Part shown: positions 1 through 11,748 of the stretch, piece by piece
How positions within the stretch are numbered: position 1 is the stretch's first letter
Layout of the letters: each line of letters starts with the position of its first letter
NCBI GenBank assembly: GCA_017590115.1
Contig: JAGGNK010008892.1
Coordinates: 3,417,383-3,481,382 of the forward strand
From: Montifringilla adamsi
Taxonomy: Eukaryota > Chordata > Aves > Passeriformes > Passeridae
Reading direction: 5' to 3'
DNA length: 64,000 nt
Translations under genes and position numbers: made by a program
Notes under the pieces: generated by a model
What the model saw: the letters and a program-made list of their open reading frames with translations, nothing else
What the model was told of the DNA's origin: nothing
The model's database searches: none

Positions 1-3000
1 ATTTCGGCAGAATACACAAAACATTGGCTAGAATGATTGCTGATTGTAGAAGATTGATTTAGATGAGTAACAGTTTCAGGTTTTTTTTAAATTCAGACTG
101 TTAACCACCCCCTAGTTTTTAGGGTTTTTTTTCCTAGAGTAGACCTCGACCATTCAAACTGCAGATGTGACCCTTTCAGTGCTGCTGACCTGGGGATCCA
201 GGCTACAGTATGCAACTCTCCTTGTCATGAACGGAGAAGCTGCACATACACAGAGAACGTCAACCCCTTAAAGAATATAGATGAGCCACATGAAATCCTG
301 TTTCTTACTTCTGACCAGCCTGTGGTTTCAAAAACTGGAGAGTTAACACCCCTGACTTCTACTTTCCCATTTATGAGTGGCAAGGTGGGCTAGTCATTTT
401 ATCTCACTCCTTAACAGTATTTCTACTCTTTAGAAAAGCTGCATGGTTAAACATATATTTGTATTTATTTTTTAATCTATTAAAATATTTTCAGGGCATT
501 TAAAGCAGATGGAATAAGTAGATTTATTGGTGTGGAGTGCAGTTGTGCTTCTCTGAATAGCTCCTTTACATTCACTATGACATATAAACGTGTCCTTTTG
601 CTTTGCTAGAAGATCATATGGAATCATACCCCAAGCTGCCCATAACTTACGAGTTTTGTGTTTAGCTTCAAATCAGCTTTTAGGGCATCAGACTAAGCAA
701 GTTTTTGGTCTGACAGCAAGGCTCTACAATCTCTGTAAGGCACATGATCAGAGAGGGAAGTGGTGAACAGAAATTGCCCTTATTATTCTCATGTTTTGTT
801 GACTCTGCCACAGATTTCCTATACGACCTTGACCAAGTTTTTAAAACTATTTCCTAATTCCCTGTACAGTATTCTGGGGTAATAATTCTTCATGTCAGAA
901 GTATCTGAATAAAAATTTACTGCTAAAAGTCTTCCATGCTAAGACTTCTAAGTAATATACTCTTTCAAAGAAAATTACCTTTCTGCTAAAGGACCAGTTG
1001 CTCTACTGATTATAAACAAACATTGTTTATATTTTTAACCTTGCTTTATCTGAGATCTTGCTCTGATATTTCCCTATGTTGTACCTTATGCTTTCACTTA
1101 CACATCAGTAGTTTTCTGCCTCTTATATTAGATATTTTTACAAACATTTTGATCAGCTATAGCACGTTTGGTGCTAGCTACTGTAGAATTAGATATCCTA
1201 TTTTCTGGGAAGAAAAGACGGGGAGAAAGGAATGGAGTAGCAATCCTTATACACACACAAAAAGGAAATCTATGGGCTAAATAACTGAAGAATGGAATGA
1301 AAGACATATGAATATAAAGAGCAGCCTTTCAAAGACTGTTTTAGCTACAGGCCTTTTAATGTCAAATATCTGGTGTATCCAGGCTGTAAAAAGCAAAGCA
1401 GGAATTTCTAGGATTGATTTTCATCCCTTTGACTCATCCCTTTCCTTTGCCCATTTGCTCTTGTAAGACAGGTCCAGAGTGTGCAACAGGAAACCAAGCA
1501 AAAACAATACAAGAAAAACGCGTTTTAATTTTAGCCACACAGCTGCTTCTGGGTTCTTTAAATACACTCCTCTCTAAGTGCTTCCATACACCAAGATATC
1601 CAAGTGCTCTAGACAGGCTGAGTCTCAACTGCAAACTCATTCCACAACTAATCTCTGTCTGGCATTGTTACAGCAATCAAACCAAGTTGGTCAAATGCCC
1701 AGTTGGGGTAAACTGGGTGCTTATCCAAGGGCTCTCTGCTATGTGACTTGAAATGATGAGCTACAGACTCCAAGTTCTTTGGGTAGAGACAAGTTTGTGG
1801 ACAGGAATTAAACACAACCTCTTTTTTTCCTCATCCTCTCCCTCTCCACATTTATATACAGCATAAGAAACCAAAAATATCTTTTGAAGGAATGCCTGTG
1901 AGTGACACTGTGCCCTAGTATAATGTGACAGGTGACCTATTCTCCTTGTTCCAGGCTGCATGTAGCCTTGCTGTCTGGAAAACTATCTGGGGAATTTAAG
2001 GCCTACCAAGAGAAAAATGGCAAATCTAAAAGCTCAGTCACATACACAGTTCTTCATCTTGGGTTATTTTTTTTCTCTATGGCTTCTGAAGGTGAAACAA
2101 GCCACCTCTGAATTCCAGAGGTTTTTTACTGCCATCATGTGGAGAATTTCCTTAAACAAAGAGAAAAACTGTCTCCTCTGACAAGATATGATTTTTCCTG
2201 CCCTTGGCAAAACTGAAAGAATTTAATTCAGTCTTACATCTACACAGAGCTAGTCCTGCAGCCTCAAATGCCATAACATCTGGTAAATATTCAACTCTTC
2301 TTAGTACATTTTGCTTTTGCCCTATTGAAACAGTTTATTTGTTGGCATAGCAGAGCTGGACAAGATTGTGACAGCCTGGGTATGCCTGGCATTTCTGATA
2401 TTCCTTTACAGGTTTCTTTCTCTGGTCTGCAGGAACATACAAGCACTATTTATCAACGCTGTGTCTCTCCATGCAGCAATGTAACAAAGAAAAACAATAT
2501 TACAGCAGGGTATCACAAATCCAATTACATAAATTATCTTGGGATCAGAAATACACATTTTTCAGACCTTCCTATTCCTACTATGCAATCCTCCATTTTA
2601 TCTGACCACTATAACAATCACACTTGAGAAACCTGATAAACATAAAACTGTTCCAGAAGGTTAGAAGTTTAGAGGGCTATATTAATTTTAACAAAAGAAG
2701 AAGAGTATTTCTACATTCCAGGAAAGTCCAAGATTTCAGAAGTTTTCAACAAAAACCAGTGACTGTATTTCAGTTAAGAATGTCACCACATTTTATATCT
2801 ATTTTATTACTTTTTAATTCTGTACTGTACTGATTAACATTGTATTCACGAGTTAATTATGTAATTTTTCTGTGAGCTTTTCAGAGATATTGACAGATAT
2901 TCCTTAAAGGTTCTCCTTGTATTAAGTCAATACAATCTGAAAGACAATTACTGTCAGAACATTTCATAGAAACTCTGTTATTTTCCCAAAGACATACAAA

Positions 3001-4318
3001 CAAATGGTCCCATTTTCAAGACTGGTGAGCCCCTAGTAGCTCCTCATAAATTCAGCACAACAGAAATCAGCCTTCCAATTTATATCTTCTGTCCATTCTG
3101 TTATATCACTACAAATAAAAACTGGTTTTTAGTTTCTCCCTGACCACAGCTTGCAAACAGTAACTAGGGACCTCAGCAGGGTCCATAAATGATTCCAGAA
3201 CAAAAGCACGTTTTAATTGATACTGACATCCTCCTAACAAGACTTCTTCAGAAGATCTACTACACCCACCAAGTTAAAAAAGTTGGTCTGAAGATCTGTG
3301 AAGTACTACCACCATGGCACCGCCTGTTTCTAGTGTCATAAAAATCTGTTCAGATTTGGCTACATTATACACAGTCCATTGTAAAAATCAGCATTTTTCT
3401 TGATCTGCTCCCATAAGCCCTCACAATTCCTGTGGCACTGGTCACACAAAACAAAGAGTTTTGCTGTGCTAGTCAGTGCACTGCAGGTTTCTAAGTTAAA
3501 GGTAAATTATATCCCACTACCGTTCCCTATAATAGGGGAACATACTTTGCCCTGCAAAGCAAGAGGCAGTTCTATATTTGTCTTTCAGATGGTTCTAGTA
3601 GTTCTGAATGTTTCACAATCGTACTGTTAGGCAAAGCTTCAACTACTACTAAGAGAACCCCCACACACCAGATTAGCTCAGGCATCTAACATAACAAGCC
3701 CACAGGGAAAGCAACTGAGTCACAGTGGCATCTGAGCTTCTCAGAAAGCCTCCGTCCAGTCTATATGCCTGGCTCATCTATCCATACTGTGAGGCACAGC
3801 ACAGGGCTGGATCAATGTTACCACATCATATGATCTCCTACTGACTAGTCTGTAGGAAATGTAATCCTTCTATGTGCAACTAATATGGTCGGTCTTTAAT
3901 CCTCTGCAGCACAGGTCTGTACTGAAGGTTCAACATTCAAGTTCTCTTCTGCATGAAGTCCATTTTTTATCCTTGTATATAAAGTTACAAATTCGTGCCT
4001 TTTCTTTTGCTTGCAAAAATGATGAAAATAACAGGCCAAAGTCTTTACCAAAATCATAAACTCAGCTGTGCCAAATATAGTTCCCAAAAATTAGGAAAAA
4101 CTGACTTGAGATCGCCAATTCATCCTTGGTTCTGCTATGTTATACATTTATGATATCAGGATTTCTTTAATTACCTACTGACATCTTAGTGTTTTTCTGC
4201 CAAACAAGGTGTCATTCAGTTGAATGACTAAATGGGAATGGGAATAAAACATGTAGAGAATTAGGATGTAGTTTGTAGTATCCCTATCTTGTATTAGTTG
4301 CTCTTGGTACATAAATAA
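1..4318. other. Intergenic, AT-rich, no gene seen
   Basis: No exon, RNA gene or clear mobile element could be recognised on either strand. All open frames are short (110 codons or fewer) and resemble no protein I know. The stretch lies upstream of CIPC. It could hold distant enhancers or very old repeats that cannot be judged by eye. Confidence 0.6.
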
Positions 4319-4410
4319 AGAATCATAGACTCACAGAATATTCTAAGTTGGTAGGACACCACCAGGATCATCAAAGTCCAGCTACTGTCCCTGCACAGGA
4401 CAGCCCTAAG
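4319..4410 (-). mobile_element. CR1 LINE 3'-end fragment
   Basis: The plus strand opens with a variant of 'agaatcatagaatcacagaa', the reverse complement of the CR1 3' terminus. It continues with the degraded 'ggatcatcaaagtccagct' and 'ctgcacaggacagcc' blocks typical of CR1. It is a short, old, 5'-truncated copy. The right boundary is approximate. Confidence 0.75.
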
Positions 4411-7400
4411 AATCACACATTTACCTAAACAAATAACATTATTTTAAAGTAAGATTTGGGACTCCTTATTGTGATCCTATGTAAACTAGACGAAGGCCTT
4501 TTCACCCGGAAAAAAAAAAAAGTCTATAGGCAGTCCTTGATTGGACTAAATCTGTCCTCCTCGATGTCCGGTAATCCAAAGAGACTCACGACACCCAGTG
4601 GTTGTTACAAGTAAGGCAGGCATACAGAAGCCATGCAGAATGTGAAGATGCTTATCTCAATTCTCAGGTTCACAAAATTAAGGTACAACTAGAAAAATGA
4701 AGACACTGGACAAGCTACAACCCATATTAAAGAGTCTGTAGAGATGGTCTTAGCAAACTCAACACTTACCAAAAAAACCCAAAAAACAAACTTCCCCAAA
4801 CCACCACCAACATCTGAAATACAAACCCAAATAATTTTTGAACTCCAGGAAAACATGACATCTAGCCAGCTTTGGAGCAAATACTAGCTCTTCCATGACA
4901 ACAGTTTAAAGCCTGTAGATTCTTCCACCAGAAATAAAACAAACATTATAATGAGGAGATCTCCCTGACAGCATTGCACTGATTAAGTAAAGGTATCCTT
5001 CTACACCTTGTAGCTTTCCACACAATGTATTGAAGAGTAGACAAGAGGATGACAGTGCTGGCGAGGTGAGGGAACACAAAAGGGCTTGCTGCTCTCCAGA
5101 GCACTCTGGACTGCTGCAATGCTCTGATGCTGCAAGAGTTAAAAGCAGCCACTGGGGCTGCTCTTTTGCACCACTTCCCCAAATCCTGTTGGCCCAAAGG
5201 TCTAGAAGATGCAAAGCGAATATTAAATCCACCTTTGTTCTCCTCCAACATAAAACAGTATAGAAGAGTGTAAGAGCATCAAAAGTGCTTTATTCTTGAT
5301 ATGCCATCTCTGTTAATCATTTGTTATTTTTATATTACCTTCATTCTGCCTTGTCTTAAATTGGATACATTTATGGTAAAGATGAAGTTGCAGATGGATA
5401 TAACAATATGAAAGATGTGTACTTTGAAAAGAATACATACCTAAAGTTGAAATTTAGAAGAAAAGGAGCCATTACTAAAGTACTTTCTTTAGAGAAATAT
5501 CTTGTTAAGTCAGCTTCTGGGTGAAATTCTATGATCTGTGACAGACTGCAGGTCAGAGCACATGACCACACAATGTTTCCTGCTTTGATATTTATTAAAT
5601 AAGATATTAATCATTAACAAAATATATATGTGGAATGTCTTTTCAAATAGATTTTGAGTTTTAATATTGTTACAATGTCCAAATACACACTTTATCGGCA
5701 TGAATTAATTCTTTTGTTGAGACCAATGAAAACTTATGAGGCATAATTTAAACATTATTCTTCTATTTATGTATTAAAATTACAGAAATGAATAACAGAA
5801 GGAACAAAGATACCTGTATTAAAATATCATAAAAATTAGACTAGTTCAATGAAGTGAGATGAATAAAGCTATTTATTTGCAAACTAACTTAATACAATAT
5901 AGTACTTGCTAAATTGTATTTTGTCTGTGATAGCAAAACAAAGCAGTGAGTATATGAAGAAAAAAGATTGAGTACATGGTGTTTTCAGACCTAACCTTTC
6001 TAGTTCAGACAGTGTAATATGAGACTACATTCTTCTGACCTCGCTGTGCTTTACTTCCAAAGTTTGCCAAACATTTCTTTCTACCACTGTGTTAGCACAA
6101 AAGATTCTTTGTCCCACAAGCATTTATGAAGTTGATGTATCAACACCTTTATTAATTGTTCAGTAAGCATACATTATTTAACCACCTAATTAGATAAAAA
6201 GTTGCCTTTGTCACTCTTAAGCCATGAAAGACGATTTCTGCATCTTCTCCTGAAAGAAGATATTCAACACCTTTTTTTAATAAGTGTTGAAACACCTACA
6301 CTGAATAAACATGCAGTCATACTTCACTCACATTCTTTTCACTCTTTTCCTGTTGTATGACCAGAATAAACAGGGAAGTGAACAAAAAGTTAATTCTTAT
6401 TTGTCAAAACACTCACCTTTAGGATAAACAAATCAACCACTGTATAACATAAGGAAAAAGGAAAACATCCTGTTGCCACTGACTGTAATCACTGAACTCA
6501 CACAGTAAATGAGACCAAAGAATCAAATGAAATTAAAAGGGAGAGAAGGGGCAATGACAGAAATATTATTTAAACTACAAAAAGAGCGTATTTGGAGGAG
6601 GAAGAATTTAGATGATGTTCAATATAAACGTAAGGTTTAAGTCAACTTAATTCAGGGACAATTCAGGTGATTTCATTTATTTAGAATAGAGGTTTACCTT
6701 GACTATCCAAGAAAACTTCTCTATTAAACAGTGCAGTGTTTCAGTTATCCTACCTGCTGCCCCTTGGAGGAAGGCCTGGTATCACATATTCCAAATCTGT
6801 TCTGAATCACCTGAACTGAACAGCAGGCTGTCTGTCCCAAACACAGGCTACTTGTTCTCTGGTGAGCTGTTTTCACTGAGCACCCACACATACTCCATAT
6901 CCTGAGACATCCGGCCTCTGGGGAGGACAGTAAGGACTTTTTCTGGGTACAAGGCAACCCAGGACCATGCCTGTACAAATAAGATGATACAACAGCATTC
7001 TTAGCATGCTTCTCCTCAGAACTCAAAACTCCTGAACAGTAAGGGATCCAAATCCAGAGTCTAGATCACACATCTCACACTACAGCTTAGATGTAATCAG
7101 AACCAGCTCTGCATTTAAGTGCTCAAAAATGCATCCCAAGAATAAGAGTCACTAGTGTTCTCTCACAGCATTTCAGATTGGTAGGACTGGAACCCAACAA
7201 TGCCACATTTTTTTAAAATGACAGTATCATTTCATGTAACCTCAGACATTTTTGTGTTGCATTTGGCAAGTTGTTCATGAGACTATTCTGAGATTAAAGG
7301 TCCTTCTCTTTTTCATTCAAGAATTTCTTAGAATTTGTTGACCTCTTTAATCAGCATATTTCAGGTTCTTCAACAAGACCATCACAACAATGAAAGTGTT

Positions 7401-7759
7401 TCTTTCCATTTCTATTTAAGGAATTAATTTTGCATTTGCTCAGGTCTTCTACACAACCTTTTCAGTTTTCTCTAATGAAACGGCTTTCATGTCCAAATGC
7501 AAAATATTCTGACAGATTTCTGGGTGCTGGTAACATTTATGCAGTTCTGAGAACAAGAACAGCTACTGCAGTTTTTTCATTGAACCAGGGACTCACTTCC
7601 TCCTGTTTATTTGCCCGTGGTTTATATGCAGTTCATGTAAACCAAATCCATGTATTTTACACTTCCCAACCATGTAACAGTTGGTTGGTTTTTTTTTTGT
7701 TTTCACTCATGACAGGAAAAAGTGATTCTTCCCCTGTATTTGCACTGGTGAAACCATAC
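4411..7759. other. Intergenic, no gene seen
   Basis: AT-rich sequence without a recognisable exon or RNA gene. Open frames on both strands are under 110 codons and of low interest. A segment around 7150-7210 weakly recalls a decayed CR1, but not well enough to annotate. Confidence 0.55.
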
Positions 7760-8247
7760 CTTGAGTTCTGTGTCCAATTCTGTGTCCCTCCCTTCAGGAA
7801 AGGACACTGAGATGCTGGAGTGAGTCAGGAGAAGGGTGATGAAGGAGGTAAAGGATCTAGAGCACAAGTTCTGTGAGGAGCAGAAGGGGGTGTTCAGCCC
7901 AGAAAAAAAAGGAGACTCGGGGGTGACCTTATCACTCCCACCAGGAGGCTGAAAGGAGGCTGTAGCCATGCGGCGTTTGGCCTCCTCTCCCAGCAGCCAG
8001 AGACAGGACAAGAGGACAGCCTCAAGCTGTGCCAGAGGAGGATCAGGTTGGAGATGGGAAGGAATTTCTTCACAAAAAGGAGTATTGGACAATAGAACAC
8101 GATGCCTGAGGAGGTGATGGAGTCACCGTCTCTGAAAGTGTCTAGGAAAAGACTGGATGTAGCACTTGGTCTAGTTGACATGGTGGTGTCATAGGTTGGA
8201 CTCGATGACCCGAGGTCTTTTTCAACCTAATTGATTCCGTGATTCCC
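7760..8247 (+). mobile_element. CR1 LINE, 3' portion, sense orientation
   Basis: This is a long CR1 piece with blocks common in avian CR1: 'gtgtccctcccttcaggaaa', 'ctgaaaggaggctgtagcca', a 'gggaaggaatttcttcac' segment, 'tttctaggaaaagactgga'-like text, and the closing 'ggttggactcgatgacc'. It ends in the octamer-like 'attccgtgattc' tail at about 8245. The open frames inside are remnants of the 3' region, not host genes. It lies immediately upstream of the CIPC CpG island, about 150 bp from its edge. Confidence 0.9.
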
Positions 8248-8509
8248 TTTTTTGCCCTGTTTTCCCTCACTGAGACAAGTTTGAGACCTCTTTGATGCTT
8301 TCTTCATATTTCCTCTCTCATTCATGTTCTGAGAGAGGCTGCACAAAAGCCTAACCTCCTACGTGAGGAAGAATCGTACTTTTTTGTACAGCATTCGGGA
8401 GGCCCAGCAGCATCGCAAGCCCCTGGCTCCGCTCACCCTACCCGGTTCCCTCACGGGCCCGGGCGCGGCACTGAACCGCCTCACCGGCCCCACTCTCGCC
8501 GGCCGGCTC

Positions 8510-8521
8510 TGCGCATGCGCG
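8510..8521 (+). promoter_or_regulatory. NRF-1 site, perfect consensus
   Basis: TGCGCATGCGCG matches the NRF-1 consensus YGCGCAYGCGCR at every position. It lies in the CIPC CpG island, upstream of the inferred first exon end. Confidence 0.7.
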
Positions 8522-8588
8522 CTCAGGCCGCGGCGGCCGCGCTCCCCCTCGGCGGCCGTGAGGGCGGGGCGCGGCAGGGGCGGGTGCG

Positions 8589-8598
8589 GCGCATGCGC
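8589..8598 (+). promoter_or_regulatory. Second NRF-1 palindrome
   Basis: GCGCATGCGC is followed by A, giving the core NRF-1 palindrome; the base before it is G rather than the preferred pyrimidine. It lies 78 bp downstream of the first site, so the two may act as a pair. Confidence 0.6.
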
Positions 8599-8631
8599 AG
8601 CGCGGCTGAGCTGTGGCGGCCCCGCGCCCAG
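8590..8631 (+). other. CIPC: CIPC exon 1, untranslated (end inferred)
   Basis: The only good donor in the island is CAG|GTGAGG, with the exon ending at 8631. The next exon carries the first usable start codons, so this exon should be entirely 5' UTR. Its 5' limit is unknown; 8590 is a placeholder inside the likely initiation zone. RNA ends would be needed to place it. Confidence 0.5.
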
Positions 8632-10484
8632 GTGAGGCGCGGCCCGGCTCGGCCCGGCCCGGCGGGAGGCGGTGGTCGCGGCCGTGAGCGAGCGGTGGCG
8701 GCCCTGGGGCCCCGGGACTGTGCTGTACCTGGTGCGCCTCGCCGTGTGGCGGGGCGGTGGCTCGGGACCGGCAACCGAGTGGCTCGGCCCGCCTGCGCGA
8801 GCTCTCCTCGTGCCGCAGGAGCCTGGCGTGTGGGCCCGGGAGGCGGTTGGGTGGGATCAGCGGGAGGGACGGCCCTGGACGACGGTGTGGGCGCCCGGTT
8901 GTAAAGGCGGTGCGCGGCGGAGGTCCTGCCCGCCGGGCCCGGGGGGCCGTCTCTGGCCCGGGCATGAGCTGGTTTCTCACGCCCGTGCCTCGGGGGAGTG
9001 GCACTTCTGGTTTGTTTATTTTCGGTTGTGGTTGTGGTGTTTTGCCTTTTTCTGTGAGAGAAGATGATGTGTCAACCCTTCCCAAAGCTTTACTCGATGC
9101 AAAGCTGGCAGATGAGGTGTTCTTACTTTATTTCTAGCCCTCTTTCTGTTTCTTGTTTTGGTTTGAGATGGTTTTGATTTTTTGGGGTTTTGGGGTTTTA
9201 TCTTAATTAGCATTTCTGCTTATCACTTTCTTAAAAAATACATTTCTTTTGGAAAGGGTTAAGTGATGAAAGCATGGATCAGGACTTAAACCACTTCTTC
9301 CACTGCAAGGATAGCATCTAGGTTGTGCTTGTGTAACCATGTTTGATCCATACCTGTTAGCAGCCAGGCAGGGAGGTGTGACTGAAGATGGAAAGTAAAA
9401 GTGATGCAATGAGGAAATTTTCTTCTGCTGACCATAATTCCATCATTCTTGTAATAGTCATATTCCTATTTCAGAACTCAATACTGGTGCTAAGATTCAG
9501 TATTTTGGAGCACACTTCTAAAAAAGTTGGTAGGACCTGAAGAAGAAACTTGCATTTTGGGGTAGATTATTTCAGAATGTCTGTTGCAGTGTCATTTGAA
9601 GCAGCCTGTACTGCATAGTGCTGCTGATGGACTGCTGGCCTGACTACGATGCAGACTCCTGAGTTCCCATTGTTGTAATTCAAATATAAAACTTAACAAT
9701 GAGACATAACTTCAGTGGGTTGCTTTATAGGAAAATATTTTCTGCACTTAATTCTGTCAGTTTTCTGTTAGCCAATTTCTCAACTGCCTTCTTTAAGAGA
9801 AGTAGAAACTTAGTCTTACTGAATGCTGCCTACCTTCAGAAAGCAGCTGAAGGTTGTGAGAGGTATGTAGTGTGGGAGGCCATAATGTTATTACATTTTT
9901 CTGATTTTCATAGCTTTTAGTTTCAGCTTTTCAGTGTTTTCATTCTGGGTGTGGGCATTTCTAAAGCTCTTTCTCCCCTAGGAGTGTATTGCAGTGTGTT
10001 GCTCTTTCAGCAGCAGATTTCTTTAGCCCCCTGTGTGTTCACTAGTCACTCATTCTTTTCTCTGATGACTTACTCTACTCTTGAGAATGAAACAAAACTG
10101 TTAGCAAAACCACAGCTTTGCAGGTTCAGCTGTATTTGTTGTAAGAGCTTCACCCAGCACAACTGTCTTATTTTGCAATTCAGCCCTTGGGACAACAAAG
10201 CTTTCGTAAGATAAATAATGCCCTGAGTAATTCCAGTTCTTGAAATAAATGTTGTTATGAATAGCCTTTAATTTTTAGTTTGTTTTACCTTTTTGGGGTG
10301 GAAAGACACGTCCAGTACATTAGCTTTTGATGTGAATTTCATTCTTTCAGCATTTTGAGATATTTCTTAAAGTCTGCAGTTAGATCACTGTCAGGATAAA
10401 GAGAGATCTGCAGCTATCCTCCGTCGTTGTCTTATACTGATGGAACTTTGTTTCAGTCCTTTTTGTTCTTAACTGTTGTTGTAG
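8632..10484 (+). other. CIPC: CIPC intron 1
   Basis: The proposed intron runs from the GTGAGG donor at 8632 to the acceptor 'gttgtag' ending at 10484. The first part is CpG-island tail; the rest is T-rich with GTTTT-like stretches near 9140-9210. No other gene is visible inside it. The acceptor is inferred from a short pyrimidine/GT-rich tract; an alternative AG lies at 10455-10456. Confidence 0.45.
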
Positions 10485-10491
10485 TGCCTCA

Positions 10492-10587
10492 ATGGAAAAG
10501 GTGCTAAAAGCTGCCCACGGCACTATGGAAACACTCAGACAAAATAGTCATCTACTGACACCCGTGAGGAATTGTTGGGCAGAGTGA
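10492..10587 (+). promoter_or_regulatory. Upstream ORF in the CIPC leader
   Basis: A 31-codon ORF starts at ATG 10492, with a second in-frame ATG at 10525, and ends at TGA 10585-10587. It stops only five bases before the ATG at 10593 and is in a different frame from CIPC. Such spacing would allow termination followed by reinitiation, or could damp CIPC translation. Its peptide resembles nothing I know. It applies only if the leader exon begins upstream of 10492, as the acceptor at 10484 suggests. Confidence 0.5.
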
Positions 10588-10592
10588 CAGAA

Positions 10593-10671
10593 ATGAAGAG
10601 CTTCAACCATCGCTTCAACCATCGCTTCAGTATGGCGGCAGCTGAATCTGACAAAGACTCCGGATATTCAG
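10593..10671 (+). CDS. CIPC: CIPC coding exon 1 (N-terminus)
   Basis: Encodes residues 1-26 of CLOCK-interacting pacemaker, ending in the conserved block MAAAESDKDSGYS; human CIPC has the same block with F for Y. The preceding Thr-Glu-Met-Lys also matches the human protein just before this block. The start could be ATG 10593 (G at -3) or ATG 10632 (A at -3, G at +4, a strong context). The frame closes upstream at TAG 10545, so no longer N-terminus can come from this exon. A 12-bp unit is repeated in tandem at about 10601-10629, so the peptide reads FNHR twice. The exon ends one base into a codon at a CAG|GTTTAG donor, which is weaker than consensus. Confidence 0.85.
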
Positions 10672-11578
10672 GTTTAGAAAAACACTGTGTTACCTTTTTT
10701 GTGTGTTACCATGCTGAGGCTGTGCTTTAATTGGTGACGTTCAGCAAATCTGAGTAACCCCTTCCAGTTTGTGTCTCGTTACCTTGGAGGGCCTTTCTAT
10801 GCAAGATTGGTTTCACCAGTGATCATCTTACCACCAAAGTTTTTTGAAATGAAACATTACCAAATTACAGAGGTCATCCTGTGAATTTGAATGGCATGGG
10901 AATTTAGAATTAATGAAATAATCTTAGACTTTAGAGTTTAGAAGTGGAGATGTCAAAATTATTTTAAAACTAAAAATTGGATTAATTAATTATTGGATTA
11001 TGCTGCCCAGTGTCTCTTATGAGCTGACCATCTTGTCAGTAGAGCCTGATAAACTAGAGGGTGGTGGTTATAACATCAGTAAAATAGTAGTCATGGTGTG
11101 CCATTTTGGTACTCAACAAAACTGTGCAAAAATGACCTTTAAACAAGAAAAAAAGCACTTCTATGAAAGATACCTGCATCGCTGGGTTTTAGATAGAAAA
11201 TTTCAAGACACAAAATGCCTGCATCGCAAAACATGGATGTGGCAATGCTGGAATCTGTAGTGCTTTGCTGTATCAGTTTTTAGACTAATGCAACCTTCAT
11301 GATACTATACAGTCCCTTGGAGACTAAGTATGAGAGAAAAGAAAGTAATAGATTTTTGTGGGAGAAAATGTCTTTATAAGAACTGACCTGAAATACAAAG
11401 CCTTTTGATTAGTGGCTGTCTGACAGCTGTCACAGCAGCTTTAATTTTGTTGATATTACAGAACTAAACTTTATTGTTCTTTGTGACTTGGATGAAGGAG
11501 GCAGAATATTGGAACTGAAATACAGTAGTAAGCATGTTGCATGTGGAACAACTTACAGCTGAATTCTGCATCTGGCAG
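10672..11578 (+). other. CIPC: CIPC intron 2
   Basis: A phase-1 intron between GTTTAG and 'catctggcag'. It is AT-rich and no embedded gene was seen. The reading frame is continuous across the junction and restores the Asp codon that begins the conserved DGSSEC motif. Confidence 0.85.
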
Positions 11579-11748
11579 ATGGAAGTTCAGAATGCCCAAG
11601 TGCTATGGAGCAGACGGACTCCGAGGATGTGCTGAATGCGCTGTGTTGGAATGCAGAGGATGGGCCTTGGCAATGCCGAAGGACCACAAGCAGCTCCTTT
11701 CCTGCACTGTCTTCTATGGTTGTTATGAAAAATGTGTTGGTTAAGCAG
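11579..11748 (+). CDS. CIPC: CIPC coding exon 2
   Basis: A 170-base exon encoding residues 27-83. It begins by completing Asp27 and continues [19 protein letters not shown], then [12 protein letters not shown], and ends [13 protein letters not shown]. Human CIPC carries closely similar text ([24 protein letters not shown] and [13 protein letters not shown]), so the assignment is secure. The region is acidic and serine-rich with no known fold. It is flanked by a 'ctggcag' acceptor and a good CAG|GTAGGG donor. The next junction is phase 0, and the frame joins cleanly with the next exon. Confidence 0.93.

Larger units (their letters stand above)
8400..8980 (+). promoter_or_regulatory. CIPC: CpG-island promoter of CIPC
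   Basis: The sequence changes abruptly from AT-rich to strongly GC- and CpG-rich at about 8400 and falls back by about 9000. It contains two copies of the NRF-1 palindrome GCGCATGCGC (8511-8520 and 8589-8598) and an Sp1-type GC box GGGCGGGGC (8562-8570). No TATA box is evident, consistent with a dispersed CpG-island start. Transcription probably begins between about 8500 and 8620, just before the first splice donor. The long open frames across the island on both strands are by-products of few stop codons in GC-rich DNA. Confidence 0.8.

Noticed and set aside
8438..9085. 215-codon minus-strand open frame over the CIPC CpG island
   Set aside because: Pro/Arg/Ala-rich with no family signature; frames in the other phases and strand are also open. 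It is a CpG-island by-product.
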